Source: Paracoccaceae bacterium (GTDB taxonomy: Bacteria; Pseudomonadota; Alphaproteobacteria; Rhodobacterales; Rhodobacteraceae). From it: a stretch of 32,486 bases of DNA. Below the pieces are notes generated by a model, which worked only from the letters and a program-made list of their open reading frames with translations, did no database searches and was not told the origin of the DNA. The position numbers and the translations under genes were made by a program. Of this stretch, positions 24,831 to 32,486 are shown in pieces. How positions within the stretch are numbered: position 1 is the stretch's first letter; each line of letters begins with the position of its first letter. The stretch lies in NCBI GenBank assembly GCA_022448925.1, contig JAKVCP010000033.1:1-32486 (forward strand), written 5' to 3'.

Positions 24831-25209
24831 CCCCACTATACGGGACGTTCACGGCCAGCGTTCTCTGGCGGTGCGATAGCGTGCTGAAGTCGGGCACCGC
24901 CCAGTTCACACCGATCAAACGCAACAGGCTCTCGACGAACCCGGTCGTCTGTCGGAGCGCCATACCGAACAGCACCTTCATCGTCGGGCATGTCTGGATG
25001 GCCGTATCGCTGTAGGTTTGCCGCCGCCCGCGTCGTCCTGTCGGCACGGCGTCTCAGTTCATCTCGGGATCGAACCAGACTGTCAGAGAGCCTCTGCGCT
25101 TAAGCATTTTATTGTAGGCTGGCCAGTTTCTGATCTTTTAGGTTGGGGGTTTCGGTCTGCTTGTGCAGCCCAGCTACCACGCTGGATTCACGAGATGAAT
25201 CCCTCAAGG
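24831..25209 (-). pseudogene. IS5-family transposase remnant
   Basis: Read on the minus strand: VAGLHKQTETPNLKDQKLAS (near 25185-25125), then, after a frameshift, WPAYNKMLKRRGSLTVWFDP. An in-frame TGA replaces the expected Trp codon (near 25052). After it come VPTGRRGRRQTYSDTAIQTC, TMKVLFGMALRQTTGFVESL, DWAVPDFSTLS-like NWAVPDFSTLSHRQRTLAVN, and the frame ends near 24831. This is the N-terminal third of an IS5-family transposase with frameshift, nonsense mutation and C-terminal loss. All three catalytic acidic residues lie in the missing part. Confidence 0.8.
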
Positions 25210-25229
25210 GATTTGTGCAACAGAGCCTC
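25210..25229 (-). repeat. Terminal inverted repeat of the IS5 remnant
   Basis: On the minus strand this reads GAGGCTCTGTTGCACAAATC, a sequence typical of IS5-family ends in alphaproteobacteria. It lies at the 5' side of the transposase remnant. The partner end is missing, consistent with truncation near 24831. Confidence 0.7.
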
Positions 25230-25230
25230 T

Positions 25231-25338
25231 GAACTCGACAAAATGAAAGGCCTGCCGCGCATGTCACGACAGGCCTTCCTTGTTTTGACAGCAACCACGC
25301 GGAATGCGTCACCCTGCGGGTGGCCTTTGCTGTGTGAC
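25231..25338 (-). terminator. Double-hairpin terminator of gltA, repeat copy B
   Basis: An inverted copy of the unit at 23699-23803. Hairpin two is AAGGCCTG (25247-25254) with CAGGCCTT (25270-25277), an 8-bp stem followed on the minus strand by TTTCATTTTGT, terminating gltA. Hairpin one (CCAC/GTGG, 25295-25323) faces the other way. Over 36 nt around the second hairpin (25238-25273 against 23763-23798) only two positions differ between the copies. Confidence 0.8.
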
Positions 25339-25352
25339 GGTATTGACCAGCG

Positions 25353-26648
25353 TTACCGGTCTTCGATGTTCACATAATTGCGCGCGGTCTCACCCAGGTA
25401 CAACTGACGTGGGCGACCGATCTTGAGCGCCGGATCGCTGATCTGCTCTTTCCACTGGGAAATCCAACCGACGGTCCGCGCCAGGGCGAATACCGGGGTA
25501 AACATCGACGTCGGGAAGCCCATCGCTTCGAGAATGATGCCCGAATAGAAGTCTACATTCGGGAACAGCTTTTTTTCCGCGAAATATGGATCGGCCAGCG
25601 CCGCGGCTTCCAGTTCTTTCGCAACGGCCAGGATCGGGTTGTTCTCAACGCCGAGCAGCTCCAGAACTTCGTCCGCCGATTGCTTCATAACGGTCGCGCG
25701 GGGGTCAAAATTCTTGTAGACGCGATGACCAAAGCCCATCAGGCGGAAGGGGTCATTCTTGTCCTTGGCACGGGCGATGAACTCGGGAATACGGTCGGTG
25801 CTGCCAATCTCATTCAGCATTTCCAGACAAGCCTGGTTGGCCCCCCCGTGGGCAGGCCCCCAAAGGCAGGCAATCCCGGCTGCAATACAAGCGAACGGGT
25901 TGGCCCCCGAAGAGGACGCCAAGCGCACGGTCGACGTTGATGCGTTTTGTTCGTGATCCGCATGCAGGGTAAAGATGCGATCCATGGCGCGTGCCAGAAT
26001 TGGATCAACCTGATATTCCTCTGCGGGAACGGCAAAGCACATGTGCAGGAAATTCGCGGCATAGTCGAGGTCATTGCGCGGGTACACAAAGGGCTGACCA
26101 ATCGAATATTTGTAAGCCCAGGCCGCGATGGTCGGCATCTTTGCAATCAAGCGATGAGAGGCGACTTCGCGCTGCTGGGGGTCAGAGATATCGGTTGAGT
26201 CATGATAGAACGCCGCCATGGCGCCAACCACGCCGACCATGATCGCCATCGGGTGCGCATCGCGCCGGAATCCGCGGAAGAAGTTGACCATCTGCTCGTG
26301 GATCATCGTGTGGCGCGTGATGGTATTCTCGAACTTTTCCAGTTCGGCCGCTGTTGGCAAGGCATCATACAACAGCAGGTAGCACACCTCAAGAAAGTGG
26401 GACTGCGATGCAAGCTGGTCGATCGGGTAACCGCGATGCAGCAATTCACCCTTGCCGCCGTCGATGAATGTAATCGTCGAGTCGCAGGCCGCGGTCGATG
26501 TGAAGCCCGGATCGTAGGTGAAGACACCGGCCTGGCCGTACAACTTCCGGATATCAAGCACGTCCGGTCCCGCAGAGGGCGATAGGATCGGCAACTCGAA
26601 GCTGTCTCCGTCAATTGTCAGCTTGGCGGTCTTGGTTTCATCAACCAT
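25353..26648 (-). CDS. gltA: Citrate synthase
   Basis: This 431-aa type II (hexameric, Gram-negative type) citrate synthase condenses acetyl-CoA and oxaloacetate at TCA-cycle entry. Visible are the N-terminal small domain ([22 protein letters not shown]), [18 protein letters not shown] with His229, [10 protein letters not shown] with catalytic His267, [13 protein letters not shown] with His308, and VDFYSG with catalytic Asp366. The length is normal. The ATG at 26648 has AAAGGA 8 nt upstream. It lies 91 nt downstream of gltX on the same strand. The 3' end carries the duplicated double-hairpin terminator. Confidence 0.97.
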   Translation of the reverse strand: MVDETKTAKLTIDGDSFELPILSPSAGPDVLDIRKLYGQAGVFTYDPGFTSTAACDSTITFIDGGKGELLHRGYPIDQLASQSHFLEVCYLLLYDALPTAAELEKFENTITRHTMIHEQMVNFFRGFRRDAHPMAIMVGVVGAMAAFYHDSTDISDPQQREVASHRLIAKMPTIAAWAYKYSIGQPFVYPRNDLDYAANFLHMCFAVPAEEYQVDPILARAMDRIFTLHADHEQNASTSTVRLASSSGANPFACIAAGIACLWGPAHGGANQACLEMLNEIGSTDRIPEFIARAKDKNDPFRLMGFGHRVYKNFDPRATVMKQSADEVLELLGVENNPILAVAKELEAAALADPYFAEKKLFPNVDFYSGIILEAMGFPTSMFTPVFALARTVGWISQWKEQISDPALKIGRPRQLYLGETARNYVNIEDR

Positions 26649-26739
26649 GATCAGATTCCTTTGTCTGGGCCCGTCCCGCGAATGGCGGGGCAGGCGTGCC
26701 TATTCTTGGGCCCCGGCAAAGAAGGACCCCACAGGTCCG

Positions 26740-28152
26740 TCACTCCCTTGCAGGGGAAGCAGCCTGGGCCAGACGCGCAAGCGTTTCGTCCTGGCCCAAG
26801 ACAAGCATCATATCGAACACACTCGGAGTGACGGCGCGCCCTGCAAGGGCAGCCCGAAGCGGCCCGGCAAGCTTGCCAAACTTTGTCCCCTCTGCCTCGG
26901 CGAAACGGGACATGACCTCCTCCAATTCGTCTCGTGTCCACCTAGCATTTTGCAAGTGCGGCGTCAACGACGACAGTATACCACGGGATACCGTGTCAAG
27001 CGTCTTTGCAGCCTTTTCATCTGGCTTGACTGGCGTTTCTGTCAGAATAAAATGTGCTTTTTCAATGAGTTCAATGAATGTCTTTGCGCGCTCTTTCAAG
27101 CAGTACAGCGCACGCGACATGTTGGCTGACTTAAGGTCACCCAGGGCAGGCTGTCCCGTTACCTGTAAAAATGCTTCAAGCTCATGCAGCAGCGCAGCAT
27201 CGTCGGCGTTGGCAATATGTTGGCCGCAGAGGTTTTCCAGCTTCTTGAAGTCGAACCGCGCTGCTGATTTGCCAATTCCGGTTGTATCGAACCAAGCTTT
27301 TGCCTGAGCGTCGGTGAAGTATTCATCATCCCCATGGCTCCAACCCAAGCGCGCCAGATAGTTGCGCATGCCCGCCGCAGGATAGCCCATGGCCTGGTAC
27401 TCTTCTACTCCAAGTGCGCCATGACGTTTGGACAGCTTTTTGCCATCCGGTCCATGGATCAGAGGGATATGAGCATAGACAGGCAGATCCCATTCCATCG
27501 CGGTATAGATTCCCATTTGGCGCGCCGCATTGTTGAGATGATCATCCCCGCGGATGACATGTGTGACGCCCATGTCGTGGTCATCAACCACAACCGCAAG
27601 CATATACACCGGGGTCCCGTCTGACCGTAGCAGGATCATGTCATCCAGTTGATCGTTGCGAATCTTGACGTCGCCCTGCACCTCGTCTCGGATCACCGTC
27701 ATGCCGTGGGTTTCGGTTTTCAGGCGCACCACATAGGGCGCCTCTGGGTGGGATGCCGGATCGGCATCGCGCCACGGGCTTTGAAAGAGGGTAGAACGGC
27801 CCTCTGCGCGGGCGGTTTCGCGGAAGGCGGCGATGTCCTCTTGAGTTGAAAAGCACTTGTAGGCTTTGCCGGTGGCAAGCAAATGGTGTGCGATTTCGGC
27901 ATGGCGGTCTGCGCGGTCAAACTGGCTGATAACGTCGCCATCATGATCAAGGCCCAGCCAAGACATGCCGCGAAGGATGGCCTCGGTCGCCTCTGGGGTG
28001 GATCGTTCGCGATCCGTATCTTCGATTCGCAGCAGGAACTGGCCACCGCGGCCACGGGCATAAAGCCAGTTGAACAGCGCAGTTCGGGCCCCGCCAATGT
28101 GCAGGAAACCAGTGGGGGAGGGCGCAAAACGGGTGACGATCTGTCCGGTCAT
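26740..28152 (-). CDS. gltX: Glutamate--tRNA ligase
   Basis: This 470-aa class I aminoacyl-tRNA synthetase charges tRNA(Glu), and in many alphaproteobacteria also tRNA(Gln) before amidation. The HIGH motif is [20 protein letters not shown] (9-28). The KMSKS counterpart is KKLSKRH (238-244). The C-terminal anticodon-binding helical domain (about 310-470) is complete. The start MTGQIVTRF at 28152 has AAGG 8 nt upstream; an in-frame extension to 28203 is unsupported. It is divergent from comEC. A short hairpin, GGACC/GGTCC with TTCTTT, just downstream may partially terminate before gltA. Confidence 0.96.
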   Translation of the reverse strand: MTGQIVTRFAPSPTGFLHIGGARTALFNWLYARGRGGQFLLRIEDTDRERSTPEATEAILRGMSWLGLDHDGDVISQFDRADRHAEIAHHLLATGKAYKCFSTQEDIAAFRETARAEGRSTLFQSPWRDADPASHPEAPYVVRLKTETHGMTVIRDEVQGDVKIRNDQLDDMILLRSDGTPVYMLAVVVDDHDMGVTHVIRGDDHLNNAARQMGIYTAMEWDLPVYAHIPLIHGPDGKKLSKRHGALGVEEYQAMGYPAAGMRNYLARLGWSHGDDEYFTDAQAKAWFDTTGIGKSAARFDFKKLENLCGQHIANADDAALLHELEAFLQVTGQPALGDLKSANMSRALYCLKERAKTFIELIEKAHFILTETPVKPDEKAAKTLDTVSRGILSSLTPHLQNARWTRDELEEVMSRFAEAEGTKFGKLAGPLRAALAGRAVTPSVFDMMLVLGQDETLARLAQAASPARE

Positions 28153-28162
28153 CGGGGCAGCC

Positions 28163-28177
28163 TTAAGGTTTGAGTAA
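28163..28177. promoter_or_regulatory. CtrA-box-like site in the gltX/comEC spacer
   Basis: TTAAGGTTTGAGTAA fits the CtrA pattern TTAA-N7-TTAA with one mismatch (GTAA). It stands 58-72 nt upstream of the comEC start, and comEC is a CtrA-dependent gene in R. capsulatus. It also overlaps the gltX ribosome site region, so coincidence is possible. Confidence 0.3.
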
Positions 28178-28234
28178 CTTTGTTTCAGGTAGCATTTCCG
28201 CACTCCTTAATCATTGGGAGGGACCGGGACAAGC

Positions 28235-30268
28235 ATGCAACCAATCGCACAACGGTTCGAGGCAGCAATGCTGGCGCAGCGCGGCAGCCTGTTCCTTTGG
28301 GTTCCGGTGATGCTGGCGATCGGAATTGGCATCTACTTCGGCCTGAAGACAGAACCTTCCGTTTGGTCCCTGGCCATTTTCGGCGGAGCCGGGGGGCTGA
28401 TGATTGTGCTTCACGCCCGGTTTGGCCCGGTTTTCGGCCCATTGGTCTGTGCAATTGGCGTCATCTCTGTAGGTGTCGCGCTTGCGGGTGCACGGGCGCA
28501 CAGCAAGGCCGCCCCGGTGCTGGATTTTCGCTACTACGGTCCCGTGCAGGGGCGATTGATTGCAGTGGACCAGTCTGCATCGGGGGCAGTTCGCCTGTTG
28601 CTGGATCAGGTGGTCTTGTCGAATATGGACCCAGACAGGGTGCCTGGTCGGGTGCGGGTTTCGTTGCACGGACAGGCGGACGTGCCACTTCCGCGCGCGG
28701 GCTCTGTAGCGATGATGACGGCGCATTTGTCCGCGCCCAATGGTCCGGTGGAACCGGGGGGGTTCGACTTTCGCCGCCATGCCTGGTTTCAGCAGTTGGG
28801 AGCCGTCGGCTATACGCGAATTCCGGCGCTTGAGTTGGATCCCCCGAGCGCGAGCGTGATCGTCTTGCGCATTCGGCGATGGTTGTCGGCGCGTGTGCAA
28901 GCACAGGTGCCCGGCGAAACGGGGGCGTTTGCGGCGGCCATCGTCACTGGAGATCGCAGCCATTTGGGGCAGGAAACTCTGCAAGCCTTGCGCGACAGCA
29001 ATCTTGCTCATCTGTTGGCCATCTCAGGGCTGCATATGGGCCTGTTGGCCGGCTTTGTCTTTGCCGGATTGCGTCTGGTTGCCTGCCTGATCCCTTCGTT
29101 CGCCTTGCGTCAGCCTGTAAAAAGCTACGCAGCGGCAGGGGCCCTGGGGGTCGCCGCCCTCTATTTGGCGTTGTCGGGGGGCAATGTTGCCACCGAGCGG
29201 GCGTTTATCATGGTGGCGGTGGCGCTGTGCGCCGTGATGGTCGACCGGCGCGCTCTGAGCCTGCGTGCAGTAGCGATTGCGGCCCTGGTTGTACTGACCT
29301 TGCGGCCCGAGGCCTTGTTGGGTCCCGGATTCCAGATGTCTTTTGCCGCAACAACCGCCTTGGTCGTCGTGTTCGGCGGCCTTCGTGATATGCCGATGCA
29401 AGATCGTTTGCCTGCATGGACAGCGCCGGTTTTGTCGGTGATCCTGTCGTCAGCCATTGCAGGTTTGGCAACGGCGCCGATTGGCATGGCTCATTTCAAT
29501 CAGGTGTCTCGGCTTGGCTTGCTGGCCAATATTCTGTCGGTGCCGCTGATGGGTGTTCTGGTCATTCCCGCAGCGGTTCTGGCAGTCTGCCTGATGCCGC
29601 TGTCCCTGGATTGGATCGCCTTTCGGTTCATGGGGTGGGGCCTTGATTGGATTCTGACTGTCGCCCATTACGTCTCGGAAATTCCCGGCGCCGTTGGCCA
29701 TATCGCGGCTCCACCTGACATCGTTCTGCCAGCAGTGGCCCTTGGGGGATTGGTGTTTGTGCTATGGCAGGGCCGTGCGCGCTTTGTCGGGATCGTACCC
29801 ATGATTGTGGCCGCTGGAGTGTGGGCAAATGCGGAAAGGCCCGACCTTTTGATTACGGAGGACGGCAAATTGGTTGGCGTCATGACAGAGGCGGGCCGAG
29901 CATTGAGCAGACCAAAGGGAAGCGGGTTCGCAGCCTCTGTCTGGCTTGAGAATGATGGCGACGGGGCCAGCCGCCAGGATGCCTCGGCTCGGTGGGAAGC
30001 CGGCAGTCGGCTAGAGCGTCACGTTCAGGTCGCGGGCATCACCATGCGCCATCTGGTTGGCAAACGCGGTGCAACTGCGTTTGAGGGTTGCAGCACATCC
30101 GAAATCGTCATTACAAGTGCACCTTTGCCAAATGACGCAGGTTGCGAAGTGTATGGCCCTGAAAGGCTGCGCGATACCGGCGCTGTTGCGCTGTTTCTAC
30201 GGCACGGCGTTCTGGTCGAAGATACCGTCGCGCGCAGAACCGGTCAGCGTCTTTGGACGGGTCAATAG
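28235..30268 (+). CDS. comEC: ComEC/Rec2 family DNA-uptake channel protein
   Basis: A 677-aa inner-membrane protein that moves single-stranded DNA into the cytoplasm. In order: N-terminal membrane pair and DUF4131/OB-like region (about 20-200); the competence domain with the signature [17 protein letters not shown] near 255-270 and many TM helices to about 530; then a short C-terminal region ([13 protein letters not shown], near 550). The usual HxHxDH metallo-beta-lactamase motif is absent, a reduced form seen in alphaproteobacteria. The ATG at 28235 (MQPIAQRF) is chosen; GGAGG lies 13 nt upstream, rather far, and a TTG at 28214 is the alternative. Its 3' end overlaps lexA by 7 nt, tail to tail. 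Confidence 0.9.
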   Translation: MQPIAQRFEAAMLAQRGSLFLWVPVMLAIGIGIYFGLKTEPSVWSLAIFGGAGGLMIVLHARFGPVFGPLVCAIGVISVGVALAGARAHSKAAPVLDFRYYGPVQGRLIAVDQSASGAVRLLLDQVVLSNMDPDRVPGRVRVSLHGQADVPLPRAGSVAMMTAHLSAPNGPVEPGGFDFRRHAWFQQLGAVGYTRIPALELDPPSASVIVLRIRRWLSARVQAQVPGETGAFAAAIVTGDRSHLGQETLQALRDSNLAHLLAISGLHMGLLAGFVFAGLRLVACLIPSFALRQPVKSYAAAGALGVAALYLALSGGNVATERAFIMVAVALCAVMVDRRALSLRAVAIAALVVLTLRPEALLGPGFQMSFAATTALVVVFGGLRDMPMQDRLPAWTAPVLSVILSSAIAGLATAPIGMAHFNQVSRLGLLANILSVPLMGVLVIPAAVLAVCLMPLSLDWIAFRFMGWGLDWILTVAHYVSEIPGAVGHIAAPPDIVLPAVALGGLVFVLWQGRARFVGIVPMIVAAGVWANAERPDLLITEDGKLVGVMTEAGRALSRPKGSGFAASVWLENDGDGASRQDASARWEAGSRLERHVQVAGITMRHLVGKRGATAFEGCSTSEIVITSAPLPNDAGCEVYGPERLRDTGAVALFLRHGVLVEDTVARRTGQRLWTGQ

Positions 30269-30960
30269 GTGCGGATCAAACCCACAAGGCGTCCCTGAAC
30301 CTTAACTTGCCCGATCGGTAGAACGCGCGGTTCATATGCCTCATTCGCGGCTTCAAGAATGATCATTTCGCCCTTCTTGTGGAACCGCTTCAGTGTTGCT
30401 TCATATCCATCGACCTGTGCCACGACGATGTCACCATTGTCGGCCTGCCCGGTTTCACGGATCACGACGACATCCCCATCGTTGATCCCGGCGTCGATCA
30501 TTGAGTCGCCCTTGACCTCAAGCGCATAGTGGTTGCCTTGGCCAGTCAGCATTGCACCGGGAACAGTTATGCCGCCGGGAGCATCGTCAACCGCCTGGAT
30601 CGGCTCACCCGCAGCAATGCGCCCCAGCAATGGGACTTCACTTGCTGAATTGAGTTCGGCGGAAACAGCCTGCGCGCGCGCAGGGGGCGTAGGTCTGTCA
30701 CCCTCAATCACACGTGGGGTAAATCCAAAGGGTGCGCCCCCCATGCTTTCGGGCAGTTTCACGATCTCGATCGCGCGCGCACGGTGGGCCAGTCTGCGGA
30801 TAAAGCCCCGTTCTTCAAGCGCCGTGATCAGACGGTGGATGCCTGACTTCGATCTGAGGTCAAGCGCCTCTTTCATTTCGTCAAAACTTGGGGGTACGCC
30901 GTCGCGTTGCAGGCGGGTGTTGATGAACTGAAGCAGGTCCAGTTGTTTCTTTGTCAGCAT
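30262..30960 (-). CDS. lexA: SOS repressor LexA
   Basis: This 232-aa repressor of the DNA-damage response is self-cleaved when stimulated by RecA. The N-terminal winged HTH (1-65) includes [20 protein letters not shown] and [15 protein letters not shown] Pro/Ala-rich linker follows. The cleavage site is Ala117-Gly118 in GRIAAGEP. The S24-type catalytic dyad is Ser153 ([10 protein letters not shown]) and Lys191 (ATLKRF). The start ATG at 30960 has GGAGG 6 nt upstream; the frame extends to 31017 without support and across the SOS box. It is autoregulated through that box. Confidence 0.97.
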   Translation of the reverse strand: MLTKKQLDLLQFINTRLQRDGVPPSFDEMKEALDLRSKSGIHRLITALEERGFIRRLAHRARAIEIVKLPESMGGAPFGFTPRVIEGDRPTPPARAQAVSAELNSASEVPLLGRIAAGEPIQAVDDAPGGITVPGAMLTGQGNHYALEVKGDSMIDAGINDGDVVVIRETGQADNGDIVVAQVDGYEATLKRFHKKGEMIILEAANEAYEPRVLPIGQVKVQGRLVGLIRTY

Positions 30961-30978
30961 GCTCGGCCTCCGATACCT

Positions 30979-31003
30979 GTTCCGTTTTGTTCTACCAGTG
31001 TTC
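30979..31003 (-). promoter_or_regulatory. LexA (SOS) box upstream of lexA
   Basis: GTTCTACCAGTGTTC (30989-31003) is a perfect alphaproteobacterial SOS box GTTC-N7-GTTC, 29 nt upstream of the lexA start codon. A third GTTC at 30979-30982 stands 6 nt before the first half, so the site is extended. Confidence 0.9.
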
Positions 31004-31077
31004 TTGTTTTGTGTCAACTGTATGTGGATAAACCCGTCGGCAGGAACGAGATATGGTAGTGAAACGGCATTGGTACC

Positions 31078-31515
31078 CTAGGCCAAAAGGTTGGCAACGC
31101 GATGCAAAGCCAGACTGTATCCCTGCGTGCCACATCCTGCGATTACCCCGTCGGCACGCAATGAGACGTAGGAATGGTGGCGAAAGCTCTCTCGTTGGTG
31201 AATGTTTGAGATGTGCACCTCCAGAACGGGGCCATCAAAAGCCTTCAGAGCGTCAAGGATTGCAACTGAGGTATGACTGTAGGCGGCGGGATTGATTACA
31301 ATGGCATCTGCCTGGGTACGGGCCTCTTGAATCAGATCGACCAGGATCGCTTCGCTGTTGGTTTGCTCAAACCGCATCTGCAGGCCGAGGTCCGCGACCA
31401 CCTGGGCGCAGGCGGATTCGACGTCCGCGAGTGTTTCGGCCCCGTAGATCTCTGGCTGACGTTGACCCAAAAGGTTCAGATTTGGGCCGTTGAGGACATA
31501 GATGGTCTTTTTCAT
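31078..31515 (-). CDS. aroQ: 3-dehydroquinate dehydratase, type II
   Basis: This 145-aa dodecameric-type dehydroquinase catalyses the third step of the shikimate pathway. Family motifs are [21 protein letters not shown] (with catalytic Tyr24), [13 protein letters not shown] (Asn75, His81) and [18 protein letters not shown] (catalytic His101). The start [10 protein letters not shown] at 31515 is preceded by GGAAAC; the long in-frame extension upstream is not conserved. It lies 117 nt upstream of lexA on the same strand, separated by lexA's own promoter. Confidence 0.96.
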   Translation of the reverse strand: MKKTIYVLNGPNLNLLGQRQPEIYGAETLADVESACAQVVADLGLQMRFEQTNSEAILVDLIQEARTQADAIVINPAAYSHTSVAILDALKAFDGPVLEVHISNIHQRESFRHHSYVSLRADGVIAGCGTQGYSLALHRVANLLA

Positions 31516-31607
31516 ACCAGTTTCCGATTTCGATTGGGTGCGGCCTGCGTGCCATTTGTGGTCGGAAAAGGCAACCAAGGGCACGAGGTCCAAAATTTGG
31601 GACTTAG

Positions 31608-31622
31608 TTCCACTATGTGAAA
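31608..31622. promoter_or_regulatory. Operator-like inverted repeat before the dehydratase gene
   Basis: TTCCAC-TAT-GTGAAA is a near-perfect inverted repeat (5 of 6 arm positions), 120 nt upstream of the dehydratase start and on the far side from aroQ. The shape resembles IclR- or GntR-type sugar-acid operators. A second repeat ACGGT-N7-ACCGT lies at 31638-31654. Assignment is tentative. Confidence 0.3.
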
Positions 31623-31743
31623 TAGACGCCGTATTAGACGGTAACCTGCACCGTTCTCTATTGCATCGCAGTCGCGCAAAAGGCAACTCTGAGTGCACTC
31701 CCGAAATCTTTCAATCGCCTCGACAAGGGCAGGAGACACGACC

Positions 31744-32486
31744 GTGGCAGACGAGACTTCAAAACATCGATTCCGGTCACAGGCCTGGTTCGACAATGCG
31801 TCGAACCCGGATATGACCGCGCTTTACATCGAGAAGTACATCAACCAGGAATACACCCGCGAAGAGCTGCAGGCCGATCGTCCGATCATCGGCATCGCCC
31901 AGACGGGCAGTGATCTTGCGCCCTGCAACAAGATCCACATGTTTCTCGTCGACCGCGTCAAGGCCGGCATCCGGGATGCGGGCGGCATCCCGATGGAATT
32001 CCCTGTGCATCCGATCCAGGAAACCGGCAAGCGTCCGACCGCAGCACTGGATCGCAATCTGCAATATCTCAGCCTGGTTGAGGTTCTGCATGGCTATCCG
32101 ATTGACGGGGTTGTGCTGACGACCGGTTGTGACAAGACGACGCCCGCCATGCTGATGGGGGCAGCCACTGTGGATCTGCCAGCCATTGCGCTGAGCGGCG
32201 GTCCGATGCTGGACGGCTGGTGGAAGGGCAAACGCGCCGGGTCGGGGACCATCATCTGGGAAAGTCGACGTTTGCTTGCCGAAGGCAAAATCGACTACGA
32301 AGAGTTCATGAACCGGGCCTGCTCTTCGGCGCCGTCGCTGGGACATTGCAACACCATGGGCACGGCCAGCACGATGAACGCTTTGGCCGAGGCACTGGGC
32401 ATGACGCTGCCCGGCAATGCTGCGATCCCGGCCCCCTTCCGTGAGCGGATGGGCATGGCCTATGCCACCGGCAAGCGCGCGGTAGA
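31744..32486 (+). CDS. IlvD/Edd-family dehydratase, probable L-arabinonate (aldonate) dehydratase, 5' part
   Basis: The first 247 codons of a dehydratase cut by the window edge. N-terminus [18 protein letters not shown] and [17 protein letters not shown] resemble the sugar-acid (L-arabinonate-type) branch rather than biosynthetic IlvD. Cluster ligands are visible: Cys61 (DLAPCNK), Cys129 (TTGCDKTTP) and Cys202 ([11 protein letters not shown]), the pattern for a [2Fe-2S] cluster. It would dehydrate an aldonate to a 2-keto-3-deoxy acid. The start is GTG at 31744 with AGGAG 8 nt upstream. The exact sugar acid is not certain, and the C-terminal half lies outside the window. Confidence 0.85.
   Translation, partial: MADETSKHRFRSQAWFDNASNPDMTALYIEKYINQEYTREELQADRPIIGIAQTGSDLAPCNKIHMFLVDRVKAGIRDAGGIPMEFPVHPIQETGKRPTAALDRNLQYLSLVEVLHGYPIDGVVLTTGCDKTTPAMLMGAATVDLPAIALSGGPMLDGWWKGKRAGSGTIIWESRRLLAEGKIDYEEFMNRACSSAPSLGHCNTMGTASTMNALAEALGMTLPGNAAIPAPFRERMGMAYATGKRAV

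Noticed and set aside
23804-25230. Possible intact mobile element or genomic island
   Set aside because: Only decayed pieces of transposases are present, with no complete pair of ends and no cargo genes.
28211-29011. 266-codon minus-strand frame
   Set aside because: It is antisense to comEC and lacks similarity.
30962-31017. N-terminal extension of LexA
   Set aside because: It would translate through the SOS box and lacks a ribosome site; the ATG at 30960 has GGAGG.
1-32486. CRISPR arrays, tRNA or rRNA genes
   Set aside because: No regularly spaced direct repeats and no T-loop-like GTTCRA signatures in a cloverleaf context were found on reading both strands.

Overview
The window looks like chromosomal DNA from an alphaproteobacterium of the Rhodobacterales (Roseobacter group). 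The evidence is GC-rich coding sequence; an alphaproteobacterial SOS box (GTTC-N7-GTTC) in front of lexA; the gene orders zapA with a coiled-coil partner, purL-bolA-grxD and gltX-gltA/comEC-lexA; a fused indolepyruvate:ferredoxin oxidoreductase; and a lysis gene pair like the gene-transfer-agent (GTA) release genes of Rhodobacter. No rRNA, tRNA or CRISPR array was seen.

Layout. 1-6000: central carbon metabolism (gap and tkt, both minus strand) around a DUF808 membrane protein gene, then a coiled-coil/zapA cell-division pair and a possible 6S RNA. 6000-9600: a minus-strand purL-bolA-(38-codon membrane ORF)-grxD cluster, preceded by about 500 nt without a gene and a possible terminator-ended small RNA. 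9679-15976: a LysR regulator divergent from the fused 2-oxoacid oxidoreductase, then a PlsC-type acyltransferase and murI. 15973-22158: a DUF3592 membrane protein, argC, and a cytochrome c maturation block (ccmE, ccmF, ccmH) interrupted by an endolysin/holin pair that resembles the GTA lysis cassette. 22338-23688: a DUF2087 protein and a PaaG-like crotonase. 23700-25340: an insertion-sequence graveyard (IS3 remnant, IS5 remnant, an orphan fragment) flanked by two inverted copies of a double-hairpin terminator of about 100 nt. 25353-31515: gltA and gltX (minus), comEC (plus), lexA and aroQ (minus). 31744 to the end: the 5' part of an IlvD/Edd-family aldonate dehydratase.

How the genes fit together. 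Most are housekeeping: glycolysis/gluconeogenesis, pentose phosphate, TCA entry, purine, arginine and shikimate synthesis, cell wall, division, haem delivery and Fe-S handling. The accessory biology is threefold. A putative GTA lysis pair sits inside the ccm locus. The same window also holds comEC and lexA, two genes tied to GTA uptake and control in Rhodobacter capsulatus. The IS-decay region with duplicated terminators is the only clearly plastic stretch. Several small elements not usually annotated are proposed with modest confidence: the 38-aa ORF between bolA and grxD, a CCUCC-bearing sRNA candidate, a possible arginine-ending leader peptide before argC, and paired LacI-type operators at gap.
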